This document shows, piece by piece, positions 8,830 to 17,251 of a stretch of 64,000 bases of DNA. The position numbers and the translations under genes were made by a program. The stretch is from Chloroflexota bacterium (GTDB lineage Bacteria > Chloroflexota > Anaerolineae > Anaerolineales > UBA4823): the NCBI GenBank assembly GCA_029265355.1, contig JAJUJL010000003.1, forward strand, positions 248,001 through 312,000, in the 5' to 3' direction. Below the pieces are notes generated by a model. The model had not been told where the DNA came from. It was given only the letters and a program-made list of their open reading frames with translations, and did not search any database. Position 1 is the first letter of the stretch. The number at the start of each line of letters is the position of its first letter.

Positions 8830-9561
8830 ATGATCCAGGTAGAACATATCAGTAAGGCTTTTGGCGCTATCCAGGCGCTGGACGATATCAGCTTCCAGGC
8901 TCCCAACGGACTGATCACCGGTCTTTTGGGTCCTAACGGCGCTGGAAAAACCACGTGCCTGCGAATCCTGTACACCGTGCTCAAAGCTGATACCGGAACC
9001 GCGCGCGTTGACGGTTTTGATACCCGCCGTCAGATTTTGGATGTGCAACAGCGCATCGGCGTGCTCCCCGATAGCACCGGTCTTTATCCTCGCCTTACCG
9101 CGCGTGAAAATATACGCTACTACGGCAACCTGCATGGTCATCGCGGCGCACCCCTCGAAGCGAAGATAGACCACCTGATCAAGCTCCTGGACATGCAGGA
9201 TATCGCTGACCGACGCACCGAAGGCTTCTCAACTGGGCAGCGGGTGAAAGTGGCGATTGCCAGAGCGTTGGTGCACGATCCGCCCAATATACTTCTGGAT
9301 GAGCCAACCAGCGGACTGGATGTGATGAGCACCCGCGCGATGCGCAGTTTTATCCGGCGACTGAGAGACGAGGGCAAATGTGTGCTTTTCACCAGCCACA
9401 TCATGCAAGAAGTGGCTGCCTTGTGCGAACAGATCATCATTCTGAATAAAGGCAAAGTGGTCGCCAGCGGGGCGCCCGAGGCTTTGCTCACCGAGACAGG
9501 CCGAACAAACCTGGAAGAGGCCTTTGTGGCAGCCATCGGCTCGAGCGAGGGACTAGAATGA
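8830..9561 (+). CDS. ABC transporter ATPase, NatA-like
   Basis: ATP-binding subunit (243 aa) of an ABC-2 exporter. Walker A GPNGAGKT at 34-41, signature FSTGQ, Walker B ILLDEP with SGLD, and the switch histidine in FTSHIMQEV are all present. The ATG at 8830 is used because GGAAGAGAGAA precedes it and it matches family starts; the upstream in-frame extension overlaps the hydrolase gene. The stop overlaps the permease start by four bases, so the two are one transporter. NatAB exports Na+ in Bacillus; related pairs export drugs or peptides, so the substrate is not settled. Confidence 0.92.
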   Translation: MIQVEHISKAFGAIQALDDISFQAPNGLITGLLGPNGAGKTTCLRILYTVLKADTGTARVDGFDTRRQILDVQQRIGVLPDSTGLYPRLTARENIRYYGNLHGHRGAPLEAKIDHLIKLLDMQDIADRRTEGFSTGQRVKVAIARALVHDPPNILLDEPTSGLDVMSTRAMRSFIRRLRDEGKCVLFTSHIMQEVAALCEQIIILNKGKVVASGAPEALLTETGRTNLEEAFVAAIGSSEGLE

Positions 9562-10757
9562 AACTGAGCCACGCTTTCAGGCGCATCGGTGTGATCTTTG
9601 CGAAAGAAGCCATCGACAATCTGCGTGACCGCCGCTCGATTTTCACTGCCCTCACCAGCACACTGATCGGTCCTGTGCTCTTACTGGTCATGATTGTCAT
9701 CGTTGGTCGAACCTTCAACCAGGAAGGTCTGACCACCAGTTTCAGGCTACCGGTGATCGGCGCTGAAAATGCTACCTCTCTGATCGCGTATTTGGAGCAG
9801 AACGGTGTCAAGATTGTTCCCGGACCGGCCAACCCGCAGCAAGCTGTAAAAAACGGCGACGAGGATTTGGTGCTGATCATCCCTGAGGAATACGGAGAGG
9901 ACTTCTCACAGGGGTTGCCAGCCACGATTCAAATCGTCATCGACACCTCTCGGCAATCCTCACAACCAGCTATAGAGCGCATCCGCCAACTGCTCAACAC
10001 CTATTCTGCTCAAATTGCCTCCCTACGCTTACTGGCGCGAGGAATCAGCCCAGCGGTTATCCAGCCATTGGCTGTCGAGCGGGTTGATATGGCGACGCCA
10101 GAAACGCAAGCGTTGATTTTCTTGAATATTCTGCCTTACTTTGTGATCCTGGTGGTTTTTATGGGCGGAATGTACGTGATCATCGACACCACCGCTGGCG
10201 AACGGGAGCGCAATTCGTTGGAACCGCTCTTGATCAACCCGGTGCCGCGTTGGGAAATGGTGATTGGAAAACTGGTTGCATCATGGCCTTTCGCGGTGGC
10301 AGCCCTGTTCATCAACCTGCTGGCTTTCTCTCTAGCCTTCAACTACTTCCCTTTGGAAGATTACCTGGGAGTCCAGATTCAACTGGATGTGCGCGCCCTG
10401 ACCGGTATTTTCTTCATTTCCTTGCCCATGATCGTATTGGCCTCCGCTCTCCAGATGATCATCGCGACTTTTACGCGCAGCTTCAAAGAAGCGCAAACTT
10501 ACGTGGGCTTTCTCCCCCTCATCCCGGCTCTGCCAGGCATTGGATTGGCCTTCTTGCCAATTAAACCCAGCCTGTGGACCATGTTGATCCCTTCGTTCGG
10601 GCAGCAAATCTTGATCAACCAGTTTCTGAGATCCGAGCCAATCGCCTGGGGCAATGTGTTGATTTCTACCTTGACGACCATCGTTTTGTCCATTCTGCTG
10701 ATCTTCGTTGCAATTCGCCTATATAGCAGCGAGCGCATCCTGGGCTCGGCGAAATAA
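9558..10757 (+). CDS. ABC-2 type transporter permease, NatB-like
   Basis: Membrane subunit (399 aa) paired with the preceding ATPase. One N-terminal membrane helix (about residues 30-52) is followed by an extracytoplasmic domain of roughly 150 residues and then five to six helices from about residue 190, with the typical GERERNSLEPLLINPVPR cytoplasmic stretch between the first helices. This layout (ABC2_membrane_3/NatB type) fits an exporter. Translational coupling through ATGA at 9558. Confidence 0.88.
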   Translation: MKLSHAFRRIGVIFAKEAIDNLRDRRSIFTALTSTLIGPVLLLVMIVIVGRTFNQEGLTTSFRLPVIGAENATSLIAYLEQNGVKIVPGPANPQQAVKNGDEDLVLIIPEEYGEDFSQGLPATIQIVIDTSRQSSQPAIERIRQLLNTYSAQIASLRLLARGISPAVIQPLAVERVDMATPETQALIFLNILPYFVILVVFMGGMYVIIDTTAGERERNSLEPLLINPVPRWEMVIGKLVASWPFAVAALFINLLAFSLAFNYFPLEDYLGVQIQLDVRALTGIFFISLPMIVLASALQMIIATFTRSFKEAQTYVGFLPLIPALPGIGLAFLPIKPSLWTMLIPSFGQQILINQFLRSEPIAWGNVLISTLTTIVLSILLIFVAIRLYSSERILGSAK

Positions 10758-10772
10758 CTGCCAGAGGCAATC

Positions 10773-11039
10773 ATGGAAACCGAAAGAACCTTTACTATTT
10801 CCGAATTGCGCCGCTTCGATGGCGAGCGCGGACCGATGTACATTGCCTGCGATGGCATCGTTTACGATGTGACGGATTGTTACCGTTGGCGCACAGGGCT
10901 GCACGAGATGCTTCACTTCCCAGGGCAGGATCTGAGCCACGAGTTGGTCAACGCGCCTCATGACGGCGAGGTATTCTTGCATCCATGCGTCAAGATCATT
11001 GGCCGCTTGATTTCGCCGATTTCCAGAAATGAAGAATAA
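10773..11039 (+). CDS. mini cytochrome-b5-like heme/steroid-binding protein
   Basis: Small 88-residue soluble protein of the COG4892-type cytochrome b5 group: the b5 core is recognisable in MYIACDGIVYDVTDC, then LHFPGQDLSHELVNAPHD. H48 and H63, framing the GQDL turn, are the expected axial heme ligands. The family is found in anaerobes; its redox partner is generally unknown. It lies 15 bases after the exporter permease and 17 bases before the gyrase-pinwheel gene, and may be co-transcribed with both. There is no membrane anchor. Confidence 0.8.
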   Translation: METERTFTISELRRFDGERGPMYIACDGIVYDVTDCYRWRTGLHEMLHFPGQDLSHELVNAPHDGEVFLHPCVKIIGRLISPISRNEE

Positions 11040-11056
11040 CGCGGGAATTTTGCCTT

Positions 11057-12109
11057 ATGAAAAGACCTGATCTCTCATCCACTACTCCAGAAATCCAGGC
11101 TTACATTCTTGCCCTGGAGGAAGAACTGGAAAAATTAAAATCTTCGCAAAAAACACAGGAAGAACCCTACCCAACCGCGCCTTTAGAGCCCGATGAGCCA
11201 CCGACCACAATGGGTGTGATCACTGCCACCCGCAGTGGCATTGCCAAACGCACCCTGCGACACGTCTATTCACGCCAGCGCCGCGGCGGGATGGGCATCT
11301 TCGATTTAGAAACCTCCGAAAATGACCCGCCGGCGATGCTGTGCATTGCCGACCAAGATCAGAGCTTGCTCTTGATCACCAATCTGGGTCGCGCCTTCCG
11401 CCTGCCCGTCAGCGCCGTGCCCGAGGCGCCACTACGCGCCCGCGGTAAATCCATCCTGGGAAAGATCAACCTGAACGATGGAGAGCATCTGGCGCTGATG
11501 TTACCAGTGCAGGCGCAAGGCTACCTGGCAGTTCTGAGCAAAACCGGCATGCTGCGCACGCTGCGGCACCACATTTTTGGCGAATACATGAAACCTGGCA
11601 CGCCGCTGTATGATTACCGGTCTTTTGGCGAAGTTGCTTCCGCCTGCTGGACGCCCGGTGACGCCGATTTGTTGCTCGCTTCCATCGCTGGCAAAGCCAT
11701 TCGCTTCTCTGAAAAGCTGGTGCCGCCGCAGGGTTGCCTGGGCATCCGGCTGAGCGATGGGGATCAGGCCGTTGCTGTAACTTACACCTACCCGGATAGC
11801 AATATTTTATTGATTGGGGCAGACGGAAAGGGTACACGGCGCAGCATGAACACCTTCGCCGCCAATAAAGCCCCCGGTTCGGGCGGAAAAATCGCCTTCT
11901 CCACCGAGCATCTGCTGGCTGCTCTGAACGCTGACGGTATCGACGATGTCTTTATTATTTCCAGGCTCAGCAAGATCATCCGTTTCAAAGCCGAAGAGAT
12001 CCCCGTCAAGGATGGCGTGGTTCAAGGCGTCATCTGCATGAGTTTCCGCGCTGACGAAGCCAGCGCCGTGACAGTCAGCTACCGAACAGCAGCAATCAAT
12101 ATCGCCTAA
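11057..12109 (+). CDS. stand-alone gyrase-A C-terminal-domain-like beta-pinwheel protein
   Basis: A 350-residue protein without any topoisomerase catalytic domain. Residues 12-32 form a short charged helix likely to coil, followed by a Pro-rich linker (36-49). From about residue 52 to the end it matches the six-bladed DNA-wrapping pinwheel of gyrase subunit A, including a near-perfect gyrase box, QRRGGMG at 74-80 (consensus QRRGGKG). In gyrase this domain wraps DNA and gives the enzyme its ability to supercoil negatively. As a separate protein it could act in trans on a gyrase or topoisomerase IV lacking this domain, or as a DNA-bending protein; both are inferences. ATG 11057 has no strong ribosome site. 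Confidence 0.82.
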   Translation: MKRPDLSSTTPEIQAYILALEEELEKLKSSQKTQEEPYPTAPLEPDEPPTTMGVITATRSGIAKRTLRHVYSRQRRGGMGIFDLETSENDPPAMLCIADQDQSLLLITNLGRAFRLPVSAVPEAPLRARGKSILGKINLNDGEHLALMLPVQAQGYLAVLSKTGMLRTLRHHIFGEYMKPGTPLYDYRSFGEVASACWTPGDADLLLASIAGKAIRFSEKLVPPQGCLGIRLSDGDQAVAVTYTYPDSNILLIGADGKGTRRSMNTFAANKAPGSGGKIAFSTEHLLAALNADGIDDVFIISRLSKIIRFKAEEIPVKDGVVQGVICMSFRADEASAVTVSYRTAAINIA

Positions 12110-12134
12110 AGCTCAGTCAGGACAACAAAAGCGT

Positions 12135-13085
12135 ATGGCGACCAGATCAACAGGCTACTTGAGCAAGCATTTCCAACTGCATGAACTGGCTGCGAATATA
12201 TTTGCTGCCATTCACCGCCCGGGCGGGGCCTCCATCAGCAATGCAGGTTTGATCTATTTGGGCCGCCAGTTACTCTGCTTCGACGCCTTCCTCTCGCCGC
12301 TGGCAGCAACCGACCTGAACCTGGTGGCCGAGTCGATGTTCGACAGAACCATCGATTACCTGGTTTTCAGCCACCATCACAGCGATCACACCTGGGGTAG
12401 CCCGTCATTTTCTCCCGATACTGAGGTTATCGCCAGCGCCCTCACCCGCCAATTGTTGGAAACTGCCGGGCAAGATGAGATCCGCTTCTATCGCGAGAAC
12501 TACGAACAAATGCAGGCACTGCTGAATGCCGTGCGCGATACCCAGAATATCATGCCTGGCGCGCAAACATCTACCACCTGGCAGGAATTCCTCCAAACGA
12601 CACTTGATACTTACTCGCGGGCGCGTGTCCGACAGCCAACCCTGACCTTCAGCAAACAAATGATGCTGCATGGCTCTCGCGAAAGCGTGCAATTGATCCT
12701 GGTGTGCGGCGGTCACACAGCATCCGATACCATGCTGTATCTGCCAAAACATGAGATCCTCTTCACCGGCGATTTGGTCACCATTCGTTGCCACCCCTAT
12801 CTTCCGGAGAGCACGCCCGGAGGTTTCCTGGCCGCCCTGCAACAGATTCTCGATCTATCGCCCAGGGTCATTGTCCCGGGTCATGGACCTGTAGGCACGC
12901 TGGCCGATGTTCACCTGCTGGTAGATTATTACGAGGAGTTGCAGCGCATCGCAGCCAGGCGGCGCGCCTCGGGAATAGATACCGATCCCGCCGCTCCCGT
13001 GCAAATCCCCGAGCGGTTTCAGGGCTGGGCGTTTGACAACTACTTTCAGGACAATTTGCGTTGGATCAGCGAGACGCTGTCGTGA
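12135..13085 (+). CDS. metallo-beta-lactamase-fold hydrolase
   Basis: Soluble 316-residue MBL-fold hydrolase. The zinc-binding motif HHHSDH is at 80-85 (H80, H82, D84, H85), a further histidine is in CGGHTASD near 196, an aspartate in FTGDL near 217, and the last histidine in VPGHGPVG. This is a complete dinuclear site. The helical insertion between about 110 and 170 is larger than in glyoxalase II. The substrate could be a thioester, lactone or phosphoester. It follows the pinwheel gene by 25 bases and ends 34 bases before the acetyltransferase-like gene. Confidence 0.85.
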   Translation: MATRSTGYLSKHFQLHELAANIFAAIHRPGGASISNAGLIYLGRQLLCFDAFLSPLAATDLNLVAESMFDRTIDYLVFSHHHSDHTWGSPSFSPDTEVIASALTRQLLETAGQDEIRFYRENYEQMQALLNAVRDTQNIMPGAQTSTTWQEFLQTTLDTYSRARVRQPTLTFSKQMMLHGSRESVQLILVCGGHTASDTMLYLPKHEILFTGDLVTIRCHPYLPESTPGGFLAALQQILDLSPRVIVPGHGPVGTLADVHLLVDYYEELQRIAARRRASGIDTDPAAPVQIPERFQGWAFDNYFQDNLRWISETLS

Positions 13086-13119
13086 TACCCTCTCCTTTCA
13101 CCCCTCAGGAGCGCGCCTG

Positions 13120-14256
13120 ATGTCTGAATACCACCTGGAACAGGTCGACCTGGCAAATCGCCGGCAAGTCCAGTCTTACCTGGAGCTGCCTTTTCACCTG
13201 TACAAAGACACACCCCAATGGGTACCACCGCTCAGCCTGGAAGCCAGGCGACCATTCGATCGCAAGCGATTCGCCTTCTACGATCATGGAGATGCGGCCT
13301 TCTATCTGGCAAAAGACCCACATGGGAAGGCGGTGGGTCGCATTGCAGTGATCGAAAACCACAGCCACAATCTCTACAATCACGAAAAGACCGCCTTTTT
13401 CTACCAGTTCGAGTGCATCCAGGATGAGCGAGCCGCTGCCATCTTGTTCGAGGCTGTCATCCAATGGGCAAAACAACGCCAGCTCAACCGCATCTTCGGC
13501 CCAAAGGGATTTACAGTCTTCGATGGCATGGGCTTGCTCGTCAAAGGTTTCGAGCACCGTCCTCCATTTGGGCAGCCGTACAATCTACCGTACTATGAAC
13601 GCCTGGTTACTGAAGTGGGCGGCTTCGACGATGCGCGCGATTTGCTAACCGGCTTCATGGATGCAAATTCGGATTTCCCTGAGCGCATACATGAACTTGC
13701 TGCCCGGGTCCAGGAGCGGCGTGGTTTGAGAGTTGCCCGCTTCAAATCCCGCCGTGAGCTGCGCCAATTGACCTCGTACTTCAAGGACCTCTACAATAAA
13801 TCTCTCACCGATACCAGCGGCAACGCACCTTTGAGCGATGAGGATGCTCGCAATCTGGCAGATCAACTCATCTGGTTTGCCGATCCTCGCCTGATCAAAA
13901 TCGTGATGAAAGATGACCAGGCCGTTGGCTTCTTACTCGCTTACCCGGATATCTCTGCGGCTTTGCAGCGCACCGGCGGGCGACTATTTCCATTTGGCTG
14001 GCTCGACATGCTGCTGGAACTCAAGCGCACAAAACGCGTCAACGTCAATGGCGCAGGTATGATCGAAGGCTACCGGGGCGTGGGCGGTACCGCGCTGCTT
14101 TTTTCTGAGATGTACAAGAGCGTCGCCGAGAGCGGGTACCGGTATGGCGACCTGATCCAGATCGGCGCTGAGAATGAGCGCATGCTGCGCGACCTGGCAA
14201 ACATCGGCGTGACCTTTCATATCATGCATCGTGTGTATAGCCGTGACATTCCATAG
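13120..14256 (+). CDS. GNAT-fold acetyltransferase-like protein (YghO type)
   Basis: A 378-residue cytoplasmic protein whose N-terminal part (from about residue 20, with PQWVPPLSLEARRPFDRK) and C-terminal part (from about 255, with GYRGVGGTALLFSEM as an acetyl-CoA loop) resemble the two GNAT-like halves of the YghO family. Biochemical function of that family is not established. The ATG at 13120 follows CAGGAGCG and starts at the conserved N-terminus; a longer frame would overlap the MBL gene. It is followed closely by a methyltransferase gene, suggesting a small modification operon. Confidence 0.65.
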   Translation: MSEYHLEQVDLANRRQVQSYLELPFHLYKDTPQWVPPLSLEARRPFDRKRFAFYDHGDAAFYLAKDPHGKAVGRIAVIENHSHNLYNHEKTAFFYQFECIQDERAAAILFEAVIQWAKQRQLNRIFGPKGFTVFDGMGLLVKGFEHRPPFGQPYNLPYYERLVTEVGGFDDARDLLTGFMDANSDFPERIHELAARVQERRGLRVARFKSRRELRQLTSYFKDLYNKSLTDTSGNAPLSDEDARNLADQLIWFADPRLIKIVMKDDQAVGFLLAYPDISAALQRTGGRLFPFGWLDMLLELKRTKRVNVNGAGMIEGYRGVGGTALLFSEMYKSVAESGYRYGDLIQIGAENERMLRDLANIGVTFHIMHRVYSRDIP

Positions 14257-14277
14257 CAGCCATTCGTGGAGAAACCT

Positions 14278-15096
14278 TTGACCAGTGAACAACCCACACC
14301 GAAAATAACCGACCAGACCTACCTCAAAAACGAGCAATACCGCACGGAAGCGAATCTCCAGGCGCGCATCGCTCTGCATCGCAAGTATGGAACCAACCCG
14401 GGTTCGTGGTTTCGGTGGGTCTATGATCATCTCTTCTTGCCTGTCGGGGCGGCGGTGCTGGAAGTCGGCTGTGGACCTGGCGATCTGTGGTATGAAAATC
14501 GTGATCGCTTGCCGGCAGGGGCGACCATATTGCTGGGCGATTTATCCCTGGGCATGCTGCATGCCGCCAGGAGTAAAAACGCCCTCTCACCCGGAATACG
14601 TTACCTGGCGTTAGATGTTCAAAGCATTCCCCTGCCATCTGCCAGCCTCGACTGTGTGATTGCCAATCACATGCTCTACCATGTACCGAATTTGGAAGCC
14701 GCTTTGCGAGAGATCCGGCGGGTGCTCAAACCGGGTGGATGGCTCTGCGCAGCCACCAACGGACGCAACCACATGCGCCAAATTTCCGAACTGGTTCAGC
14801 AATTTGCGGGAATCGATGTTCTGCCGCTGATGAGCGTGAGAAAGTTTGCCTTAGAAAATGGTCCTGGTCTGCTGAGCCCGTTCTTTTCGCATGTTGACAC
14901 TGAAATTTACGACGACAACCTGCGCGTTACTGACGCCAGCGACCTGGTGGCCTACATCGCCTCGATGGGGCGCCTCGACAACCAGGCTGACCAGCGCACT
15001 TTCGAACACCTGTCATCCCATATACACGAGCTGATCGAGGCGCAGGGCTACATCTTTATAGAAAAATCGCAGGGGATTATAATGGCCACAGGATGA
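14278..15096 (+). CDS. class I SAM-dependent methyltransferase
   Basis: A 272-residue methyltransferase of the Methyltransf_11 type. The SAM-binding motif VLEVGCGPGDLW is at about residues 62-73, the acidic loop GDLSLGML follows, and ANHMLYHV and LREIRRVLKPGGWL form motifs typical of small-molecule methyltransferases. Two starts are possible: GTG 14266 or TTG 14278. TTG 14278 is preferred because GGAG (14268-14271) sits six bases before it. The stop overlaps the ferredoxin-like gene by four bases. Substrate unknown. Confidence 0.85.
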   Translation: MTSEQPTPKITDQTYLKNEQYRTEANLQARIALHRKYGTNPGSWFRWVYDHLFLPVGAAVLEVGCGPGDLWYENRDRLPAGATILLGDLSLGMLHAARSKNALSPGIRYLALDVQSIPLPSASLDCVIANHMLYHVPNLEAALREIRRVLKPGGWLCAATNGRNHMRQISELVQQFAGIDVLPLMSVRKFALENGPGLLSPFFSHVDTEIYDDNLRVTDASDLVAYIASMGRLDNQADQRTFEHLSSHIHELIEAQGYIFIEKSQGIIMATG

Positions 15097-15305
15097 ATCC
15101 CGCCTACCCAGAGATCGATTGGAATATCTGCCAGGCATGTGATCCTTGCCAGGCGCGCCTGGTGTGTAAAACGCGTGCCATCGTGCAGCCGGACCCGGGC
15201 GAACCGCCCTATATTGATTTCTCGCGCTGCACCCGTTGCGCTTTGTGCGTCATCACCTGTCCCTGCCAGGCAATCACCACCCAAAATGGTCACCATCCAG
15301 CGTGA
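15093..15305 (+). CDS. small 4Fe-4S ferredoxin-like protein
   Basis: A 70-residue protein with two cysteine clusters. The second, CTRCALCVITCPC, has the classic CxxCxxCxxxCP pattern for a [4Fe-4S] centre. The first, CQACDPCQARLVC, is irregular: its fourth cysteine is five rather than three residues after the third and is not followed by proline, so the first centre may be unusual or use cysteines differently. Start ATG 15093 overlaps the methyltransferase stop (ATGA), so the two are probably made together. It could supply electrons to a redox step linked to that operon. Confidence 0.75.
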   Translation: MNPAYPEIDWNICQACDPCQARLVCKTRAIVQPDPGEPPYIDFSRCTRCALCVITCPCQAITTQNGHHPA

Positions 15306-15327
15306 CGTGTGACCCCACCTGGGCTGT

Positions 15328-15356
15328 TTGACTCCGCCCGATTTCTCGGTTAGACT
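15328..15356 (+). promoter_or_regulatory. candidate promoter of the heterodimeric ABC exporter
   Basis: TTGACT, 17 bases, TAGACT, ending 35 bases before the start codon at 15392. The -35 matches consensus at 5 of 6 positions, the -10 at 4 of 6. The gap contains no other gene. Confidence 0.4.
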
Positions 15357-15391
15357 TCATCGTCTGCTCACCCTCCAACCAAGAGGCTCTA

Positions 15392-17251
15392 TTGAACGCT
15401 GTCCAGGACAATTTTGATATCAAAGCCACGCTCGCCGGCAGCCGTCTGGTCGGGCTCTGGCGGCTGATGCACGGTTTTCGGCTGCCTTACTTCGGCGCCG
15501 TGACAAGCCTTGGCGCGGCGGCTGTCTCAAAAACTGGCACCTATTTGCTGCTGCGTGTCCTCGCAGATCGCCTCCTGCCGGCTCTCCAGGGCAATCCGTC
15601 AGCCAATCCAGTCATGGCGCTCTTGCCCTGGATTGCAGCCGGTTTCGTGTTCCTGGCTGTCTTCGAAGGTGGATTTACGTATATCTCAGGGCGTCTGGCT
15701 GCCTACACTGCCGAGGGAATTGCGCGACGCCTGAGAAACTATCTCTTTGATCACATCCAGCGTCTTCCCTTTTCTTACCTCGATAAGATGCAGACTGGCG
15801 AGCTCATCCAGCGCTCCACCTCTGATGTCGATGCGATGCGGCGCTTTTTCGCTGACCAGGCGATCGGGGTAGGCCGCATCCTGCTGCTTTTTATCGTCAA
15901 CTTTACGGCGATCCTGAACCTCGACACAACCTTGGGGTTGGCGTCAGTTATCGTTATCCCTGTCATCGTGCTTGTTTCGATCTTCTTCTTCCGGCGAGTG
16001 ACCAAAGCCTACGAATCATACCAGGAACAAGATGCAGTGCTCTCGACAACGCTGCAGGAAAACCTGGCTGGTGTGCGCGTCGTGAAAGCCTTCGCGCGCC
16101 AGGATTTTGAACGCAACAAATTTGAAAAAGACAATCACAGAAAATTCGTGCTCGGTCGCCGGTTGCTGCTCATGCATTCCACATTCTGGCCGCTATCCGA
16201 TATCATTTGCGGCGCGCAGATGCTCGGCGGCTTCGTCCTGGCAGCCATTTTCGCTATCGACGGGCGCATCACAGTTGGCACTTACCTGGCCTATCATGGG
16301 TTGGTCGTCTGGTTGATTTGGCCAATGCGCAACCTGGGTCGCCTGATCGTGCAAGCGTCCACCGGGCTCGTCTCCTACGGCCGGGTCATGGAGATCGTTC
16401 GCCAGGATCGTGAGCCTCTGGAGGAAGGCAAACTGCAAGCGTCGCTCCATCTGCGAGGCGAAATTGCCTTCGAGAATGTCGGCTTTCACTATGACCAGGG
16501 CGCCGAAGTCTTAGAAGACATCACTTTCACCTGCCAGCCTGGGCAATCCGTCGCCTTGCTTGGCTCTACGGGCTCAGGCAAAACCAGCCTGGTAAACCTG
16601 CTGCCGCGCTTCTATGAATATTCGACTGGCAAAATCCTGTTGGATGGCGTGGAGCTTAACCAGTATTCACGCAAGTTCTTGCGCAGCCAGATCGGCATCG
16701 TTGAACAGGAGCCATTTTTATTCTCGCGCTCGCTCAGAGAGAACATCACCTACGGTGTGGGTCGCGCCGTCTCCCAGCAAGAGATTGAGCAGGCGGCGAA
16801 GGTCGCGGCCATTCACGATATCATCCTCTCATTTCCAGACGGATACGACACACTGATCGGCGAAAAAGGCGTCACGTTGTCTGGGGGTCAAAAGCAGCGC
16901 GTTGCCATAGCACGCACCTTGTTGAAAGATCCGCGCATCCTGATCCTGGATGACGCCACCTCATCCGTCGACACCGAGACCGAAGCTGCGATTCGCCAGG
17001 CGCTGAAACAGCTCATGGTCGGTCGCACCAGCTTCATCATCGCTCATCGCATCCAGAGCGTGATGCATGCCGATCTAATTCTGGTCCTGGACCAGGGCAG
17101 GATCGTGGAACAAGGCACGCATGACGAACTGCTCGCCAGGGGAAAAATCTATCCGCAAATCCACGATCTGCAGACCCGCATCGAGAGCGAACTGGAGCAA
17201 GAAATCGCCAGCGCAGAGCGCCGGATTTCATCGACTGAACAGGCGAAGTGA
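15392..17251 (+). CDS. ABC multidrug-type exporter, half-transporter with degenerate Walker B
   Basis: Fused membrane and ATPase half-transporter (619 aa): six membrane helices in residues 30-330, nucleotide-binding domain from about 360. Walker A GSTGSGKTS is at about 390-398 and the signature LSGGQ (496-500) is canonical, but Walker B reads ILILDDATSSVD, with aspartate (D521) in place of the catalytic glutamate. This is the hallmark of the degenerate half in heterodimeric exporters such as TM287/288. Its partner is the next gene, which it overlaps by four bases. Start TTG 15392 with AGAGG nearby. Probably exports drugs, lipids or peptides. Confidence 0.93.
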   Translation: MNAVQDNFDIKATLAGSRLVGLWRLMHGFRLPYFGAVTSLGAAAVSKTGTYLLLRVLADRLLPALQGNPSANPVMALLPWIAAGFVFLAVFEGGFTYISGRLAAYTAEGIARRLRNYLFDHIQRLPFSYLDKMQTGELIQRSTSDVDAMRRFFADQAIGVGRILLLFIVNFTAILNLDTTLGLASVIVIPVIVLVSIFFFRRVTKAYESYQEQDAVLSTTLQENLAGVRVVKAFARQDFERNKFEKDNHRKFVLGRRLLLMHSTFWPLSDIICGAQMLGGFVLAAIFAIDGRITVGTYLAYHGLVVWLIWPMRNLGRLIVQASTGLVSYGRVMEIVRQDREPLEEGKLQASLHLRGEIAFENVGFHYDQGAEVLEDITFTCQPGQSVALLGSTGSGKTSLVNLLPRFYEYSTGKILLDGVELNQYSRKFLRSQIGIVEQEPFLFSRSLRENITYGVGRAVSQQEIEQAAKVAAIHDIILSFPDGYDTLIGEKGVTLSGGQKQRVAIARTLLKDPRILILDDATSSVDTETEAAIRQALKQLMVGRTSFIIAHRIQSVMHADLILVLDQGRIVEQGTHDELLARGKIYPQIHDLQTRIESELEQEIASAERRISSTEQAK

